The notes under the pieces are model-generated. The model searched no databases, was not told the DNA's origin, and saw only the letters and a list, made by a program, of their open reading frames with translations. From Burkholderiales bacterium (GTDB lineage Bacteria; Pseudomonadota; Gammaproteobacteria; Burkholderiales; SG8-39), in assembly GCA_016649475.1 (NCBI GenBank), contig JAENXP010000120.1, forward strand, positions 1-6,867: 6,867 nucleotides of DNA. Reading direction: 5' to 3'. The position numbers and the translations under genes were made by a program. Shown piece after piece: positions 5,381 to 6,867 of the stretch (position 1 is the stretch's first letter; each line of letters begins with the position of its first letter).

Positions 5381-6541
5381 TTATTCGCCCACGGTACGAT
5401 TGCCGCCCGCGAGGCGCGCCGACTTCGCACGCGATTCGGCAAGATCGATCATCCGCCACCAGTCGTCCGCGGCGTCTCCATCGCGTTCGGCGATACCGAT
5501 GCTTGCGGTGTAGGGCTGCCCGTCTGGCTGCACTCCCAGTCCGGAAGCGAGCAATCGCCCCACGGCGCTGACTGCCTGCTGCGCTGTGGCATTCGACATG
5601 AGCAGCAGGAACTGATCGCCGACCCAGCGCACGAGCAGGTCGCCAGCGCGCATGCGCATGCTGTCATGCAGGCGCTCCGTAATATCTTTCAGCGCCGCGT
5701 CGCCTGTGGCATAGCCGAAGCGCTCATTCACGCTCTGAAACCGGTCCAGACAGACCAGCGCAATTGCGAGGGGCGTTTTACTGCGCACGGACCACGCATA
5801 TTGAATATCGACCAGCGCCTCGCCGGCGCGGCGTGAATAGCAGCCGGTCAGGCTGTCGTGGATGCCCTCGCGCACCATGACGATCATGAACGCGAGTTGC
5901 GATACCCCGGCGAGCACCGATGCCGTGGCCAGCATCAGCAGCACCCAAAAGGAGCCGAAGGCGGTCGGCCAGTCTATGCCGGGCAGGTGTGGCAGCCAAG
6001 CCACGATCTGGACGAACAATATGAGAGAGCAGAAAATCGCGCCCTCGATCAAGGTCAGCGGGAAAATGGCGATTCCGCCCATCATAACGAAGGGCAATGA
6101 GGCGTAGCCGGCGGAAAATCCGCGCACTATTCCTTCCGGGTGGAAATGCTGGATATACAGATAGCAGAACAGGAAAAAAGCCGCCGGCACAGTGAGCAGG
6201 AAAAACAGCGCCCGGTAGGCGTCGCGCATCGTGTGCATGCCGCGCAGGGAAACCAGGATGGCGAAGAATGCCACCGCAGCGAGCAGGCGCACTGCAACCA
6301 TTCCCTGCCAGACCTCCCGCGGGAGAGTCAACATGTCGATGACGATCCACAGCGGCGTAAGCACTGCCAGGAGCCCCGCCACGATGCGCACACGCGACAC
6401 GATCATCGCGACGCGCTGCACAGTCAGGCGCGTCGTGTGTCCGCGCGCGCGGAACAGGCCTCCTATTTCATCTGCGCCGATCTCGCTTAGCGTCTTGGTC
6501 CACGAGTGCACCCAAAGTCGGGAAAATTGTGTTTTCAGCAT
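5381..6541 (-). CDS. Membrane GGDEF-domain protein with degenerate active site and intact I-site
   Basis: The 386-residue protein has about six membrane helices in its N-terminal 225 residues (roughly 53-71, 83-99, 111-130, 144-162, 164-183, 196-223), which I take as an integral-membrane sensor region. A GGDEF domain follows from D229-S-L-T-G-C to the C-terminus. The signature motif reads VGDQF at 307-311 in place of GGDEF: the first glycine is Val and the fourth residue Gln. The substrate loop is also altered (F-Q-S-V-N-E-R-F-G-Y-x-x-G-D at 268-281). The product-binding I-site RxxD is present as RAGD (298-301), at the standard five-residue spacing. It may therefore bind c-di-GMP rather than make it, although weak cyclase activity is possible. 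The ATG at 6541 was preferred over the one at 6565 because GAGGA lies six bases upstream. It follows the cytochrome fragment by 50 bases in the same direction, so the two may be co-transcribed. Confidence 0.88.
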   Translation of the reverse strand: MLKTQFSRLWVHSWTKTLSEIGADEIGGLFRARGHTTRLTVQRVAMIVSRVRIVAGLLAVLTPLWIVIDMLTLPREVWQGMVAVRLLAAVAFFAILVSLRGMHTMRDAYRALFFLLTVPAAFFLFCYLYIQHFHPEGIVRGFSAGYASLPFVMMGGIAIFPLTLIEGAIFCSLILFVQIVAWLPHLPGIDWPTAFGSFWVLLMLATASVLAGVSQLAFMIVMVREGIHDSLTGCYSRRAGEALVDIQYAWSVRSKTPLAIALVCLDRFQSVNERFGYATGDAALKDITERLHDSMRMRAGDLLVRWVGDQFLLLMSNATAQQAVSAVGRLLASGLGVQPDGQPYTASIGIAERDGDAADDWWRMIDLAESRAKSARLAGGNRTVGE

Positions 6542-6558
6542 TCCTTGTCCTCGGCGCC
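6536..6558 (-). promoter_or_regulatory. Ribosome binding site that decides the GGDEF start
   Basis: Read on the minus strand, GAGGACAAGGA directly precedes ATG (6541-6539), giving a GAGGA core with a 6-base spacer. The ATG eight codons further upstream (6565) has no comparable site, so the shorter start is favoured. Confidence 0.55.
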
Positions 6559-6591
6559 GGCGCATGCCGGGCGGGACCCATTATGCCCAAA

Positions 6592-6867
6592 CTAAGTCCA
6601 CCTTGCATATGCAGTTCCCTTGTTACCCAGGGGCCGGTGGCAGCCGGACTGCGAACAATCGGTCACTCCGCTGCTCTTGTCATGAGTCAGCGATTTCTTT
6701 TGCGCATTGCCGCCATATGACAGGCCTGACCGATGGCAGCCGACGCAGAAACCCGAGCCGTTGCCCTGCGAATTGTTGTGATTCATTCTTTCACTGGTCC
6801 AGGTTACAAATCCCGAGTGGCAGGCGTCGCAACTCATGCTGGAACCGGCCAGAATCTGCGTTTCATA
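6592..6867 (-). CDS. C-terminal end of a multiheme cytochrome-like secreted protein, 5' truncated by window edge
   Basis: The frame enters from the right edge and ends with TAG at 6594-6592, leaving 91 C-terminal residues. The internal ATG at 6837 sits in the middle of the motif S-S-M-S-C-D-A-C-H and is unlikely to be the start. The fragment has two CxxCH motifs (CDACH at residues 13-17, CVGCH at 41-45) and a third site, CSQSGCH, which is CX4CH, a variant heme-binding motif known from tetraheme cytochrome c3. Additional histidines (M-N-H-N-N and L-T-H-D) could be distal ligands. From memory, not a search, it resembles the conserved end of large secreted proteins with many CxxCH repeats in Betaproteobacteria; that repeat region would lie outside the window. 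It may be heme-binding or, if a cell-surface protein, structural. It lies upstream of the GGDEF gene on the same strand. Confidence 0.8.
   Translation of the reverse strand, partial: YETQILAGSSMSCDACHSGFVTWTSERMNHNNSQGNGSGFCVGCHRSGLSYGGNAQKKSLTHDKSSGVTDCSQSGCHRPLGNKGTAYARWT

Overview
The window is GC-rich bacterial DNA carrying an electron-transfer locus. The gene types (a very high-heme secreted cytochrome c, a membrane-anchored ferredoxin-flavoprotein, a b-type membrane cytochrome, a GGDEF regulator and a tandem DUF1566 protein) fit a respiratory, probably metal- or mineral-interacting proteobacterium. Betaproteobacteria would be my first guess, but this is inferred from family memory and no taxonomic marker is present.

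Layout. Positions 1-821 (+) hold the 3' part of a secreted protein with two DUF1566 domains. A 233-base convergent gap with a perfect 11-bp hairpin follows. Positions 1055-2347 (-) encode a membrane-anchored protein with two ferredoxin-like motifs and a flavoprotein domain that appears circularly permuted. A 148-base divergent promoter region separates it from two overlapping plus-strand genes: a five-helix membrane protein with two H-x13-H helices (2496-3374) and a 24-heme periplasmic cytochrome c (3374-5248). A 132-base convergent gap follows. Positions 5381-6541 (-) encode a membrane GGDEF protein with a degenerate active site but an intact I-site. At the right edge (6592-6867, -) is the 3' end of another multiheme cytochrome-like gene, 50 bases upstream of the GGDEF gene and in the same direction.

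How the genes may work together. The three central genes form a plausible route across the inner membrane. Electrons from NAD(P)H would pass to FAD and the iron-sulfur centres of the cytoplasm-facing flavoprotein, then to a diheme cytochrome b in the membrane, then to a 24-heme periplasmic wire made of three-heme repeats, each with three regularly placed extra histidines. The electrons could also flow the other way. No outer-membrane porin or terminal reductase is visible, so the outer end of the path is unknown. The right-hand pair (cytochrome plus GGDEF/c-di-GMP protein) suggests a link between extracellular redox proteins and surface-lifestyle signalling. All functional links are inference from domain content and gene order.
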